Origin: an uncultured Bacteroides sp.
GTDB lineage: Bacteria > Bacteroidota > Bacteroidia > Bacteroidales > Bacteroidaceae
Direction: 5' to 3'
Assembly (NCBI GenBank): GCA_958477465.1
Contig: CAUEFX010000013.1
Location: forward strand, 1 to 64,000
DNA: 64,000 nucleotides
Below the pieces are notes generated by a model. The model did no database searches, was not told where the DNA came from, and saw only the letters and a program-made list of their open reading frames with translations. The stretch's first letter is position 1; every line of letters begins with the position of its first letter. A program made the translations under genes and the position numbers. This document shows positions 14,914 to 24,144 of this stretch, piece after piece.

Positions 14914-16962
14914 ATGAAAAACAATCTTATCATCTCAATGGCCGTAACCGCTGCTATGCTGACGTCATGCGGCGGTGCCAAAACAACGACTGCTCAGGCA
15001 GATAAATTTAGTTACACAGTGGAACAGTTTGCCGATTTACAGATCTTGCGTTATCGGGTCCCCGGATTTGAGGACCTGTCGCTGAAACAGAAAGAATTGA
15101 TTTATTACCTCACGGAGGCTGCGCTCGAAGGGCGTGATATCCTCTTTGATCAGAACGGAAAGTATAACTTGCGTATCCGGCGGATGCTGGAAGCCGTGTA
15201 CACCAACTACAAGGGAGACAAGAACAGTGCCGATTTTAAGAATATGGAGACATATCTTAAACGCGTATGGTTCTCTAACGGCATTCACCATCATTACGGT
15301 TCGGAGAAGTTCGTGCCCGGTTTCTCTCAGGATTTCCTCAGACAGGCGGTGCTGGGCATCGATGCCGCTTTGCTTCCTCTCTCTGAAGGACAGACGGCGG
15401 AGCAATTGTGCGAAGAGATATTTCCGGTGATTTTCGATCCGGATGTTCTGCCCAAACGGGTGAATCAGGCCGATGGCGAAGATCTGATACTCACTTCTGC
15501 CTGTAATTATTATGAAGGAGTGACCCAGGCGGAAGCGGAGGCTTTCTACAATAAGATGAAAGATCCGAAAGACGAGACACCGGTTTCATACGGCTTAAAC
15601 AGCCGTTTGGTGAAGGAGAATGGCGAGATAAAAGAGAAAGTCTGGAAGGTTGGCGGACTTTATACGCAGGCCATTGAGAAGATTGTCTATTGGCTGAAGA
15701 AGGCCGAAGGGGTGGCTGAAGATGAGGCGCAGAAAGCTGCTATCAGCAAGCTGATTGAGTTTTACGAGACGGGCGACCTGAAGACTTTTGATGAGTACGC
15801 CATCTTGTGGGTGAAAGATTTGAACTCCCGCATCGATTTCGTAAACGGGTTTACCGAAAGCTACGGCGACCCACTCGGCATGAAAGCCAGTTGGGAATCT
15901 CTTGTCAATTTCAAGGATTTGGAGGCTACACACCGTACGGAAGTGATCAGCAGCAATGCGCAGTGGTTTGAAGATCACTCTCCGGTGGATTCACGGTTCC
16001 GGAAAGAACAGGTGAAAGGGGTTTCTGCGAAAGTGATAACTGCAGCTATCCTTGCCGGAGACCTTTATCCGGCAACGGCTATCGGCATCAATCTGCCTAA
16101 TGCAAATTGGATACGTGCGCATCATGGCTCCAAGTCTGTAACCATCGGAAATATAACGGATGCTTATAACAAGGCTGCCCACGGCAATGGCTTTAACGAA
16201 GAGTTTGCGTACAGTGATGCGGAGATTGCACTGATAGACCGCTATTCGGACTTGACGGATGAACTGCATACCGACTTGCACGAATGCTTGGGGCATGGCT
16301 CCGGCAAATTGCTTCCGGGAGTCGATCCGGATGCCTTGAAGGCTTACGGCTCTACCATCGAAGAGGCGCGTGCCGATCTTTTCGGATTGTATTACGTAGC
16401 CGACCCGAAACTGATTGAACTGGGACTGCTTCCCGACAATGAAGCGTATAAAGCGCAGTATTACACGTATCTCATGAACGGACTGATGACGCAATTGGTA
16501 CGCATCCAACCGGGAAATACGGTGGAAGAGGCACACATGCGCAACCGTCAGCTTATCGCCCGCTGGGTGTTTGAGAAAGGGGCTGCCGACAAGGTGGTAG
16601 AGTTGGTGAAGAAAGACGGCAAGACTTATGTGGTAGTGAACGACTATGAGAAAGTACGTCAGCTTTTCGGTGAACTGCTGGCTGAGATTCAGCGCATTAA
16701 GTCCACCGGAGATTTTGCGGCTGCCCGTGCATTGGTAGAAGATTACGGTGTGAAAGTAGATCCGGCTCTTCATGCGGAAGTTCTGGAGCGCTATAAAAAA
16801 CTCAATCTTGCCCCCTATAAAGGATTTTTGAATCCTAAATATGAGGCGGTAACGGATGAAAACGGAACAGTAACCGATGTTACCGTAACTTATGACGAGG
16901 GATATGCGGAGCAGATGTTGCGTTATAGCAAGGACTACTCTCCATTGCCTTCTGTGAATTGA
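14914..16962 (+). CDS. Dipeptidyl-peptidase III, lipoprotein form (M49)
   Basis: A zinc metallopeptidase that removes dipeptides from the N-terminus of short peptides; 682 residues. The zinc motif is HECLGH (residues 456-461) and the second metal-binding segment is EEARADLFG (about 484-492). Both match the characterised B. thetaiotaomicron DPP III, which also has Cys inside the hexapeptide. The N-terminus MKNNLIISMAVTAAMLTSCGG is a lipoprotein signal with lipobox LTSC, so the mature enzyme should be membrane-anchored. The upstream in-frame TTG at 14896 is less likely because the signal peptide begins at 14914. Confidence 0.93.
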   Translation: MKNNLIISMAVTAAMLTSCGGAKTTTAQADKFSYTVEQFADLQILRYRVPGFEDLSLKQKELIYYLTEAALEGRDILFDQNGKYNLRIRRMLEAVYTNYKGDKNSADFKNMETYLKRVWFSNGIHHHYGSEKFVPGFSQDFLRQAVLGIDAALLPLSEGQTAEQLCEEIFPVIFDPDVLPKRVNQADGEDLILTSACNYYEGVTQAEAEAFYNKMKDPKDETPVSYGLNSRLVKENGEIKEKVWKVGGLYTQAIEKIVYWLKKAEGVAEDEAQKAAISKLIEFYETGDLKTFDEYAILWVKDLNSRIDFVNGFTESYGDPLGMKASWESLVNFKDLEATHRTEVISSNAQWFEDHSPVDSRFRKEQVKGVSAKVITAAILAGDLYPATAIGINLPNANWIRAHHGSKSVTIGNITDAYNKAAHGNGFNEEFAYSDAEIALIDRYSDLTDELHTDLHECLGHGSGKLLPGVDPDALKAYGSTIEEARADLFGLYYVADPKLIELGLLPDNEAYKAQYYTYLMNGLMTQLVRIQPGNTVEEAHMRNRQLIARWVFEKGAADKVVELVKKDGKTYVVVNDYEKVRQLFGELLAEIQRIKSTGDFAAARALVEDYGVKVDPALHAEVLERYKKLNLAPYKGFLNPKYEAVTDENGTVTDVTVTYDEGYAEQMLRYSKDYSPLPSVN

Positions 16963-17063
16963 TTGCAAGTTGCGGGCTGTTCGGTGTTATTCCTGTGCCG
17001 GATTCCGGTTATTATAGGATTTGCCCGGGCAGCTCGTAATCTGTGATTTGTAATAAAAAAACA

Positions 17064-17723
17064 ATGGATATAAAAGAACAACTGAAAGATATCAAGACAC
17101 AGCTCCGCCTTTCGATGAACGGAGTTGTGTCTCAAAGTATGCGTGAGAAGGGCTTGGCCTATAAACTTAATTTCGGGGTGGAACTGCCTCGGATCAAAAG
17201 TATCGCTGCTGCTTATGAGAAGAATCATGAACTGGCACAAACCTTGTGGAAAGAGGACATCCGTGAATGTAAGATCCTTGCAGGACTATTGCAGCCGGTG
17301 GATACTTTCTTTCCGGAAATAGCTGATATATGGGTGGAGAACATGCCGAATATCGAGATCGCGGAACTTACCTGCATGAATCTTTTCCAACATTTGCCGT
17401 ATGCCCCTGCCAAATCATTTCATTGGATTGCTTCTGAGGAGGAGTATGCACAGATTTGCGGCTTCCTCACCATTGCCCGTCTGCTGATGAAAAAAGGGGA
17501 TATGGCCGAGCGTCCTGCCGGAGAATTTCTGGACCAGGCGGTTTGTGCCGCCCTTTCCGGTAGCTATCATGTGCGCAACGCCGCTTTGCTTGCCATCCGC
17601 AAATATATGCAGCACAGCGAAGAACATGCTTTCCGGGTCTGCCGGCTGGTAGAGGGGATGAAGGACTCCACGGTAGAAACAGAACAGGTGCTGTATAATA
17701 CGGTGAAAGAGGAAATTGAATAA
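17064..17723 (+). CDS. AlkD-like HEAT-repeat DNA alkylation repair family protein
   Basis: A 219-residue, mostly helical protein of the DNA alkylation repair/HEAT family. Family-like segments are the N-terminal helix with YKLNFGVELPRIKSIA (about 37-52), a HELAQTLWKEDIRECKILA segment, and DIWVENMPNIEIAELTCMNL. AlkD glycosylases excise alkylated bases, but many Bacteroides members are uncharacterised and I cannot confirm the catalytic Asp/Trp set here. A GTG start at 17043 would add seven residues; the ATG at 17064 has the more typical beginning MDIKEQLKDIK. The leader carries short GTAATCTGTGATTTGTAAT phrases like other leaders in this window. Confidence 0.7.
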   Translation: MDIKEQLKDIKTQLRLSMNGVVSQSMREKGLAYKLNFGVELPRIKSIAAAYEKNHELAQTLWKEDIRECKILAGLLQPVDTFFPEIADIWVENMPNIEIAELTCMNLFQHLPYAPAKSFHWIASEEEYAQICGFLTIARLLMKKGDMAERPAGEFLDQAVCAALSGSYHVRNAALLAIRKYMQHSEEHAFRVCRLVEGMKDSTVETEQVLYNTVKEEIE

Positions 17724-17729
17724 TTATTC

Positions 17730-17905
17730 AATGTGCTAATGTGCCAATTGGCTGCGCTATGAAAATATGTGTAATATTCTTTTATTACCACATTAGCACA
17801 TTGCCTTATTGATTCATTCTTTAAATTGGCATATTGGCACATTGACATATTGATACATTCTTTAATTGGTACATTGGTACATTAGCGCATTGGCACATTA
17901 TTCAA
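17730..17905. repeat. Iterated GGCACATT/AGCACATT phrases with a 14-bp inverted repeat
   Basis: AATGTGCTAATGTG (17730-17743) pairs perfectly with CACATTAGCACATT (17789-17802). Up to 17905 the phrases ATTGGCACATT, ATTGGTACATT and ATTAGCGCATT are repeated about ten times, in part as a near 40-bp duplication beginning GATTCATTCTTTAA / GATACATTCTTTAA. It fills the gap before the fur promoter. Confidence 0.8.
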
Positions 17906-17922
17906 TTATTCTTCATATTATT

Positions 17923-17952
17923 TTTGCTTTCTATAAAAAAGGATTAACTTTG
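17923..17952 (+). promoter_or_regulatory. Promoter of fur-purA
   Basis: TTTG (17923-17926) and TAACTTTG (17945-17952) are separated by 18 bp, close to the Bacteroides consensus. The fur ATG is 22 nt downstream. Confidence 0.7.
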
Positions 17953-17974
17953 TTGGCGCTAATTTCGTGCCGAA

Positions 17975-18463
17975 ATGGAAACTCAGAACGTAAAAGATAC
18001 GGTAAGACAGATATTTACAGAATATCTCAATGCGAACGGGCATCGTAAGACCCCCGAACGTTATGCCATACTCGACACCATCTATTCTATAGACGGACAT
18101 TTCGACATAGATATGCTCTATTCGCAGATGATGGATCATGAAAATTTCCGGGTTAGCCGCGCAACACTTTACAACACCATCATTCTGCTTATCAACGCCC
18201 GTCTGGTTATCAAACATCAGTTCGGCACTTCTTCCCAATATGAGAAATCATACAATCGTGAGACGCATCATCATCAGATCTGTACCCAATGCGGTAAAGT
18301 GACCGAGTTTCAGAATGAGGCATTGCAGAGTGCGATTGAAAATACAAAATTAAGCCGGTTTCAGCTTTCACACTATTCGTTGTATATCTATGGGATATGC
18401 AGCAAATGCGACCGTGCCAATAAACGGAAAAAAGTAAGTAACAACAATAAAAAAGAGAAATGA
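17975..18463 (+). CDS. Fur-family transcriptional regulator
   Basis: A 162-residue metal-dependent regulator. The winged-helix domain spans residues about 10-85, with the family segments HRKTPERYAILDTIY and VSRATLYNTIILL. The dimerisation domain has THHHQICTQCGK (about 107-118) and GICSKC (about 148-153), the two CxxC pairs of a structural zinc site. The C-terminus is Lys/Asn rich. Fur, PerR and Zur cannot be told apart by eye. The stop overlaps the purA start (ATGA), so the two genes are translationally coupled. Confidence 0.88.
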   Translation: METQNVKDTVRQIFTEYLNANGHRKTPERYAILDTIYSIDGHFDIDMLYSQMMDHENFRVSRATLYNTIILLINARLVIKHQFGTSSQYEKSYNRETHHHQICTQCGKVTEFQNEALQSAIENTKLSRFQLSHYSLYIYGICSKCDRANKRKKVSNNNKKEK

Positions 18464-19731
18464 AAGTAGATGTACTATTAGGATTACAATGGGGCGACGA
18501 AGGAAAAGGAAAAGTAGTCGACGTATTAACTCCGAGATACGATGTGGTTGCACGTTTTCAGGGCGGCCCGAATGCCGGTCACACACTTGAGTTCGAAGGG
18601 CAGAAATATGTACTCCGTTCCATCCCTTCCGGTATTTTTCAGGGAGATAAAGTGAACATTATCGGTAATGGGGTCGTGCTTGATCCGGCTTTGTTCAAAG
18701 CGGAAGCCGAGGCTTTGGAAGCATCGGGACATAACCTGAAAGACCGGCTGCATATTTCTAAGAAAGCACATCTGATCCTGCCTACACACCGTATTCTGGA
18801 TGCTGCTTACGAAGCTGCCAAAGGAGATGCGAAGGTAGGTACTACCGGAAAAGGTATCGGACCTACTTATACAGACAAGGTTAGCCGTAACGGAGTCCGT
18901 GTAGGAGATATTCTTGATAATTTCGAACAAAAATACGCTGCAGCCAAAGCCCGTCATGAACAGATTCTGAAAAGCTTGAACTATGAATACGATCTTACGG
19001 AAATAGAGAAGGCTTGGATGGAGGGTATCGAATACCTCAAACAATTCAATCTGGTGGACAGCGAACATGAAGTGAACAATCTGCTGAAAGCCGGCAAGAG
19101 CGTGCTTTGTGAGGGTGCACAGGGAACGATGCTGGATATCGACTTCGGATCTTATCCGTTTGTAACTTCTTCGAACACGGTTTGTGCAGGTGCATGTACC
19201 GGACTCGGTGTAGCTCCCAACCGCATAGGCGAGGTGTACGGCATCTTTAAGGCATATTGTACTCGGGTGGGTGCAGGACCGTTCCCCACGGAGCTGTTTG
19301 ATGAGACGGGTGATAAGATATGCACATTGGGACACGAATTCGGTTCGGTTACCGGACGTAAACGCCGTTGTGGCTGGGTGGACCTCGTTGCGTTGAAGTA
19401 TTCCGTTATGATCAACGGTGTCACTAAGCTGATTATGATGAAGAGCGATGTGCTCGATACATTCGATACAATCAAGGCTTGCGTGGCTTATAAGGTGAAT
19501 GGAGAAGAGATCGATTACTTCCCTTATAGTGTCAATGAGGGGGTAGAACCCGTATATGCCAAACTTCCGGGGTGGAAGACCGACATGACGAAAATGCAGA
19601 GCGAAGATGAATTCCCGGAGGAATTCAATGCGTATCTGTCTTTCCTTGAAGAACAGCTGGGTGTGGAAATCAAGATCGTTTCTGTAGGACCGGACAGAGA
19701 GCAGACTATCGAAAGATATACGGAAGAATAA
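18460..19731 (+). CDS. purA: Adenylosuccinate synthase
   Basis: Joins IMP and aspartate with GTP to form adenylosuccinate, the first step from IMP to AMP. The 423-residue length is normal. The GTP loop GLQWGDEGKGK lies at residues 6-16, with GGPNAGHT near 34-41, GTTGKGIGPTY near 127-137, and GRKRRCGWVDLVAL near 300. It overlaps the fur-family gene by 4 nt. The operon ends in an intrinsic terminator at 19851, after a 20-bp-period array. Confidence 0.97.
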   Translation: MKVDVLLGLQWGDEGKGKVVDVLTPRYDVVARFQGGPNAGHTLEFEGQKYVLRSIPSGIFQGDKVNIIGNGVVLDPALFKAEAEALEASGHNLKDRLHISKKAHLILPTHRILDAAYEAAKGDAKVGTTGKGIGPTYTDKVSRNGVRVGDILDNFEQKYAAAKARHEQILKSLNYEYDLTEIEKAWMEGIEYLKQFNLVDSEHEVNNLLKAGKSVLCEGAQGTMLDIDFGSYPFVTSSNTVCAGACTGLGVAPNRIGEVYGIFKAYCTRVGAGPFPTELFDETGDKICTLGHEFGSVTGRKRRCGWVDLVALKYSVMINGVTKLIMMKSDVLDTFDTIKACVAYKVNGEEIDYFPYSVNEGVEPVYAKLPGWKTDMTKMQSEDEFPEEFNAYLSFLEEQLGVEIKIVSVGPDREQTIERYTEE

Positions 19732-19751
19732 GAAACTGTTTTCTCAAATCA

Positions 19752-19811
19752 TCAGACGATAGATCAACTTATCAGGTGATCGATCAAGCCGTCAGATGAT
19801 AAAACTGAGCA
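19752..19811. repeat. Three-unit 20-bp-period array after purA
   Basis: Units begin TCAGACGATAGATCAACT (19752), TCAGGTGATCGATCAAGC (19772) and TCAGATGATAAAACTGAG (19792). The core ATCAGGTGAT is palindromic. The array begins about 20 nt after the purA stop. Confidence 0.7.
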
Positions 19812-19850
19812 GTCTCTAAACGGAATTTTAGATAATTCTTCATAAATAGG

Positions 19851-19890
19851 AAGGGAAACTTTGGAAGTATACAAAGTTTCCCTTTATTTT
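19851..19890 (+). terminator. Intrinsic terminator of fur-purA
   Basis: AAGGGAAACTTT (19851-19862) pairs perfectly with AAAGTTTCCCTT (19873-19884) and is followed by TATTTTT. Confidence 0.9.
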
Positions 19891-19942
19891 TGGCAAACTA
19901 TTTGTAAAGATGCTTATAGTAATCATTTAAAAAAGAAAGTAT

Positions 19943-20623
19943 ATGATATCGTATTGGGTATTATTTATCGGCATTGCCGTAGTGAGTTGGTTGGTACAGA
20001 TGAACTTGCAGAACAAGTTTAAGAGATATTCGAGGATACCGACCGGAAATGGAATGACAGGACGCGACGTGGCTATCAAGATGTTACATGATAATGGAAT
20101 TTACGATGTTCAGGTGACTCATACTCCCGGACAACTGACCGACCATTATAATCCTGCCAATAAGACAGTGAACTTGAGTGAAGGTGTGTATGAGAGTAAT
20201 AGCATCATGGCGGCAGCCGTGGCTGCTCATGAGTGTGGACATGCCGTTCAGCATGCCCGTGCCTATGCTCCGCTGACCATGCGCAGCAAGTTGGTACCTG
20301 TGGTGACTTTTGCTTCCCAATGGATGTCATGGTTGCTGCTTGCAGGTATTTTATTGATAAATACGTTTCCTCAGCTTTTACTTGCAGGTATTATTCTGTT
20401 TGCTGTGACGACCCTGTTCAGCTTTATCACCCTTCCGGTGGAAATCAATGCAAGTAAGCGCGCCCTGGTATGGTTGAGTTCATCCGGAATCACCAATTCC
20501 TATAATCATTCGCAGGCTGAAGATGCGCTTCGTTCGGCTGCTTACACTTATGTAGTTGCTGCGCTGAGTTCTTTGGCTACATTGGTCTATTATATCATGA
20601 TTTTTATGGGTCGAAGAGATTAA
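19943..20623 (+). CDS. YugP-type neutral zinc metallopeptidase, membrane protein
   Basis: A 226-residue membrane protein. A hydrophobic N-terminal segment (about 2-20) is followed by a soluble part with the zinc motif HECGH (in AAVAAHECGHAVQHARAY, about 88-105). Then come two long hydrophobic segments (about 122-165) and a C-terminal one (about 200-220). This is the layout of the YugP/Zn-dependent protease family, whose substrates are not established. It stands alone between purA and a convergent regulator gene. Confidence 0.85.
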   Translation: MISYWVLFIGIAVVSWLVQMNLQNKFKRYSRIPTGNGMTGRDVAIKMLHDNGIYDVQVTHTPGQLTDHYNPANKTVNLSEGVYESNSIMAAAVAAHECGHAVQHARAYAPLTMRSKLVPVVTFASQWMSWLLLAGILLINTFPQLLLAGIILFAVTTLFSFITLPVEINASKRALVWLSSSGITNSYNHSQAEDALRSAAYTYVVAALSSLATLVYYIMIFMGRRD

Positions 20624-20658
20624 GGTATAAAAGTGTGTCGGAATGCACAGAACTTAAG

Positions 20659-20838
20659 AATCACGAGAGTGCATCACAGAATGCATAAAACTTAAAATCG
20701 AGGATGTGTCATAATGTCCTTTTCAAAGAGATCACCCCTACTACAAGTATTTTGTGGCAGGGGTGAATCTTTCTATTTGGACATTATGACACACCCTCAT
20801 TTTTTACGAGAAGGACATTTGGATGTACTCTCGTGATT
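20659..20838. repeat. Palindromic element 2, nested hairpins between convergent genes
   Basis: The outer arms are AATCACGAGAGTGCATC (20659-20675) and its complement with one mismatch (20822-20838). Inside, GAGGATGTGTCATAATGTCC (20700-20719) pairs with 20779-20798 (19 of 20), and the innermost arms are built on ATCACCCCTAC and GGCAGGGGTGA around 20730-20770. The right end is followed by ATTTTTT. The ends and the GGACATTATG core relate it to the copies at 7402 and 51884. Confidence 0.85.
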
Positions 20839-20851
20839 TATGTATTATGTA

Positions 20852-22633
20852 TTACTTCATCTTTTTAGTAACAGACTTGTATTCGGAGGGCGTCATGCCG
20901 ACTTTCTCTTTGAACAAACGATGGAAAGTACCCATGTTGCTGAAACCAGAGTCGTAGGCTATGGCTTGAAGCGTGTAGTTGGGACGCTCTTTTAATAACT
21001 GGATAGCGTGATTCAACCGCATTTCATTCAAATATTCGGTTAGCCTCATTCCGGTATTTTCTTGTATGATTTTTGCGAAACGGTTTTTGTTGACATGAAT
21101 GATTTGTATCAGGTCTTCTCTTGTGAGTTCCGGGTTTAGATAAAGTTCTTTGTCGATAATTGTCTGGTTAAGTGTTTCGAAAAGTTTTCTGTTGTTTTCT
21201 TGGTAGGTATCGCTCACCTCTTCCGCGTCGGTTTCGTCATTGGTTTCATCCGGCATCTCATTGACGACGCCGTTGGATGCTATCATACTTATCAGTTTGC
21301 GTTTGGCCTTTTGGGCTTCATCTTTATACAACAGCAGTTCGTCGATGCGCTCTACCATTGCGAGATTTTTCTTCCTTACCACACGGGCGTGCAGTACGAG
21401 ACGCCATAAAAGGACAAGCATCAGAATTACGATGTCGGCTAGTGAGATAAGCAGGACATTACGCAGCTTCAAGTCGGCTGTCTGCTTTTGTATTTGGGCG
21501 TTTTTCTCATTTGTTTTATAAATGAAGGCGAGTTCCAAGGCTGTATTCTGCTTTTCGCGCTGTTGAAGGCTGTCGGCTATAACATACATTTGCCTGTAGC
21601 ATTCTGCGGCTGCCGTTGCGTTACCTAATTCGCTGTATACCTGTGCCTCATAGTTCAGGACACCATGCAGATATTCATTGTTTATGGTATCGCCGATTTC
21701 TCTGCATCTTCTTTTTTCTGCCGATATGCTTTTGAGGGCTTCTTTATACTCTTTGGCTGCCAGCAGATATTTGATGCCCATTGTCTGTCCGAGGTCCGTG
21801 GAGGAAAAGTCTGTCTCTTGAAATTTCCGGTAATACTGTTTCCCTTCTTCCGGTTGCCCGTTGCGGGTGAATATATAGGCAAAGGCTGCGTATTCGCTGG
21901 CGTACCTCATGTCGCATATTCCTTGAGGGATATTGGTGCATTTCTCCATTTGCTGCATCTGTTTTTCGTATGCCGGCAGCAGGTCGATGGCGGTCTGGTA
22001 ATCACCGCTTTTCATGGCGTAGGTGATTTTGATGCCGTAAGAGTAGATGAGGTCGTCTATCTCCTCCCAGTTTTTCGAGTTCTGTATGCACTGTTCCTGT
22101 ATCTTTATGGAGCGGTCTATGTCGCTTTCGGCTTCCTCTTTCAGTCCCATTTCCCACTTGTTCTTGCCGATGGTAAGCAGCAGATAGGCCTCTTTGGCTT
22201 TATTGCCGAGTTTCTGAGCCAGCTCGATCCCTTTGATGGCACACCGGATACTTTCCTGGTGATTGCCTATCGATAAGTATTGCCCGGCCATGGTGACGGT
22301 CAGTGCCAGCATCTTGTCCGGGTGTTTCCGGATGGAGTCGTTTTGCATGTTTTCTTGTGCATACATCAATGCTATGCTGTACATGGCTAAACCGTTGTTG
22401 TAAGTGATGCAACGCAATTGATTCAGTTCATATTGCGACAAGGTTTCCTGTTCTTCTGCTTTGTCCAGTAATTTTAATGCCTGCTGTGGCTGTGAAGTAC
22501 AAATCTTATAGATGTAGTCGAAGGTGAGAACGCTGTCTGCGGGGGTGGAATATTGGTTTCCTGCTATTACTTGGATGCCTGTCATACCCGGCAAGATCAG
22601 ATAGAGAAGAAAAATACAAATAGATTTTCTCAT
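20852..22633 (-). CDS. Membrane-bound TPR sensor with AraC-type DNA-binding domain
   Basis: A 593-residue hybrid regulator. Residues 1-24 form a signal peptide. Residues about 50-370 are a TPR-like helical solenoid (for example QSIRCAIKGIELAQKLGNKA), predicted to be periplasmic. One transmembrane helix lies at about 388-412 (LADIVILMLVLLWRL). A linker with coiled-coil character follows, and a C-terminal AraC HTH domain (about 490-590) contains LTREDLIQIIHVNKNRFAKI and LQAIAYDSGFSNMGTFHRLF with the FKEKVGMTPSEYK signature. This one-protein transmembrane regulator design is common in Bacteroides. Ligand and targets are unknown. A TACTTTTG -7 box lies upstream at 22692-22699 on the minus strand. 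Confidence 0.88.
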   Translation of the reverse strand: MRKSICIFLLYLILPGMTGIQVIAGNQYSTPADSVLTFDYIYKICTSQPQQALKLLDKAEEQETLSQYELNQLRCITYNNGLAMYSIALMYAQENMQNDSIRKHPDKMLALTVTMAGQYLSIGNHQESIRCAIKGIELAQKLGNKAKEAYLLLTIGKNKWEMGLKEEAESDIDRSIKIQEQCIQNSKNWEEIDDLIYSYGIKITYAMKSGDYQTAIDLLPAYEKQMQQMEKCTNIPQGICDMRYASEYAAFAYIFTRNGQPEEGKQYYRKFQETDFSSTDLGQTMGIKYLLAAKEYKEALKSISAEKRRCREIGDTINNEYLHGVLNYEAQVYSELGNATAAAECYRQMYVIADSLQQREKQNTALELAFIYKTNEKNAQIQKQTADLKLRNVLLISLADIVILMLVLLWRLVLHARVVRKKNLAMVERIDELLLYKDEAQKAKRKLISMIASNGVVNEMPDETNDETDAEEVSDTYQENNRKLFETLNQTIIDKELYLNPELTREDLIQIIHVNKNRFAKIIQENTGMRLTEYLNEMRLNHAIQLLKERPNYTLQAIAYDSGFSNMGTFHRLFKEKVGMTPSEYKSVTKKMK

Positions 22634-22691
22634 TTTTATGTAATCGTGCGAATCTGTAGTTGAATTGCATTAATATTTGTATATTAACAGG

Positions 22692-22699
22692 CAAAAGTA
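22692..22699 (-). promoter_or_regulatory. -7 box TACTTTTG of the TPR/AraC gene
   Basis: Match to TAnnTTTG on the minus strand, 58 nt before the start at 22633. No clear -33 box. Confidence 0.45.
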
Positions 22700-22733
22700 A
22701 AGCATTCTATTTAATAAATCCAATAATTTGCTG

Positions 22734-22741
22734 TAATTTTG
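22734..22741 (+). promoter_or_regulatory. -7 box TAATTTTG of hisS
   Basis: Match to TAnnTTTG, 23 nt before the hisS ATG. No clear -33 box. Confidence 0.45.
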
Positions 22742-22764
22742 CCATTAAATTATAAAATAGAATT

Positions 22765-24129
22765 ATGGCAGCAAAACCAAGTATACCCAAAGGAACGCGC
22801 GACTTTTCGCCTGTCGAGATGGCGAAACGCAATTATATTTTCAATACGATCCGTGAAGTTTATCACCTGTATGGATTTCAGCAGATAGAGACTCCGTCTA
22901 TGGAGATGCTTTCCACATTGATGGGAAAGTATGGCGAGGAAGGGGATAAGCTCTTGTTTAAGATACAGAATTCCGGCGATTATTTTTCGGGAATAACCGA
23001 TGAAGAGTTATTGAGCCGCAATGCTGCGAAGCTGGCGAGCAAGTTTTGTGAGAAGGGGTTGCGATATGACCTGACAGTGCCGTTTGCCCGCTATGTGGTG
23101 ATGCACCGTGATGAGATTACTTTCCCGTTCAAGCGTTATCAGATTCAGCCCGTATGGCGTGCAGACCGTCCGCAAAAGGGACGTTATCGCGAATTCTATC
23201 AATGTGATGCCGATGTAGTGGGCAGCGACTCTCTGCTGAATGAGGTAGAGTTGATGCAGATTGTGGATACGGTGTTCACACGTTTCGGTATTCGTGTTTG
23301 TATAAAGATTAATAACCGTAAGATTCTGACGGGTATTGCCGAAATCATCGGTGAGGCTGATAAGATAGTGGATATAACGGTAGCTATCGATAAGCTGGAT
23401 AAGATAGGCCTTGATAATGTGAACGCCGAACTGAGAGAAAAGGGAATCAGTGATGAGGCGATTGCCAAGTTGCAGCCGATTATCCTGTTGAGTGGAACCA
23501 ACGCCGAGAAATTGACTACCTTGAAAAGTGTGCTGGCAGGCAGCGAGACCGGTATTAAGGGAGTGGAAGAGAGTGAATTCATTCTGAATACACTTGCCGG
23601 CCTGGGATTGAAGAATGAAATAGAGCTCGACCTGACGCTGGCGCGTGGCTTGAATTATTATACCGGTGCAATCTTTGAAGTGAAGGCATTGGATGTGCAG
23701 ATCGGTAGTATCACCGGTGGCGGCCGCTACGACAATCTGACCGGGGTATTCGGCATGGCAGGCGTTTCGGGGGTAGGTATTTCTTTTGGTGCCGACCGTA
23801 TTTTTGATGTGCTGAATCAGTTGGAACTTTACCCGAAGGAAGCGGTGAACGGCACGCAGCTGTTGTTTGTGAACTTCGGTGAAAAAGAAGCGGCTTTCTC
23901 TATGGAGATGTTGGCCAAAGTACGTCTGGCCGGTATACGTGCGGAGATTTTCCCGGATGCGGCAAAAATGAAGAAGCAGATGAGCTATGCCAATGCGAAG
24001 AATATACCGTTTGTAGCGATTGTGGGCGAGAATGAGATGAATGAAGGCAAGGCGATGCTGAAAAATATGGAGACCGGTGAGCAGTCGTTGGTTTCAGGAG
24101 AAGAGTTGATCGAAACTCTTTTGAAATAG
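22765..24129 (+). CDS. hisS: Histidyl-tRNA synthetase
   Basis: Class II aminoacyl-tRNA synthetase charging tRNA-His, 454 residues. It starts with IPKGTRDFSPVEM. Motif 2 is seen at about 131-146 as PVWRADRPQKGRYREF, the histidine-specific signature LARGLNYYTG at about 294-303, and motif 3 as GGGRYDNLTG at about 318-327. The C-terminal anticodon-binding domain follows (LLFVNFGEKEA onward). It is monocistronic and ends at a strong hairpin shared with the convergent hydF. Confidence 0.97.
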   Translation: MAAKPSIPKGTRDFSPVEMAKRNYIFNTIREVYHLYGFQQIETPSMEMLSTLMGKYGEEGDKLLFKIQNSGDYFSGITDEELLSRNAAKLASKFCEKGLRYDLTVPFARYVVMHRDEITFPFKRYQIQPVWRADRPQKGRYREFYQCDADVVGSDSLLNEVELMQIVDTVFTRFGIRVCIKINNRKILTGIAEIIGEADKIVDITVAIDKLDKIGLDNVNAELREKGISDEAIAKLQPIILLSGTNAEKLTTLKSVLAGSETGIKGVEESEFILNTLAGLGLKNEIELDLTLARGLNYYTGAIFEVKALDVQIGSITGGGRYDNLTGVFGMAGVSGVGISFGADRIFDVLNQLELYPKEAVNGTQLLFVNFGEKEAAFSMEMLAKVRLAGIRAEIFPDAAKMKKQMSYANAKNIPFVAIVGENEMNEGKAMLKNMETGEQSLVSGEELIETLLK

Positions 24130-24144
24130 TTCTTTCTCCCCGTT

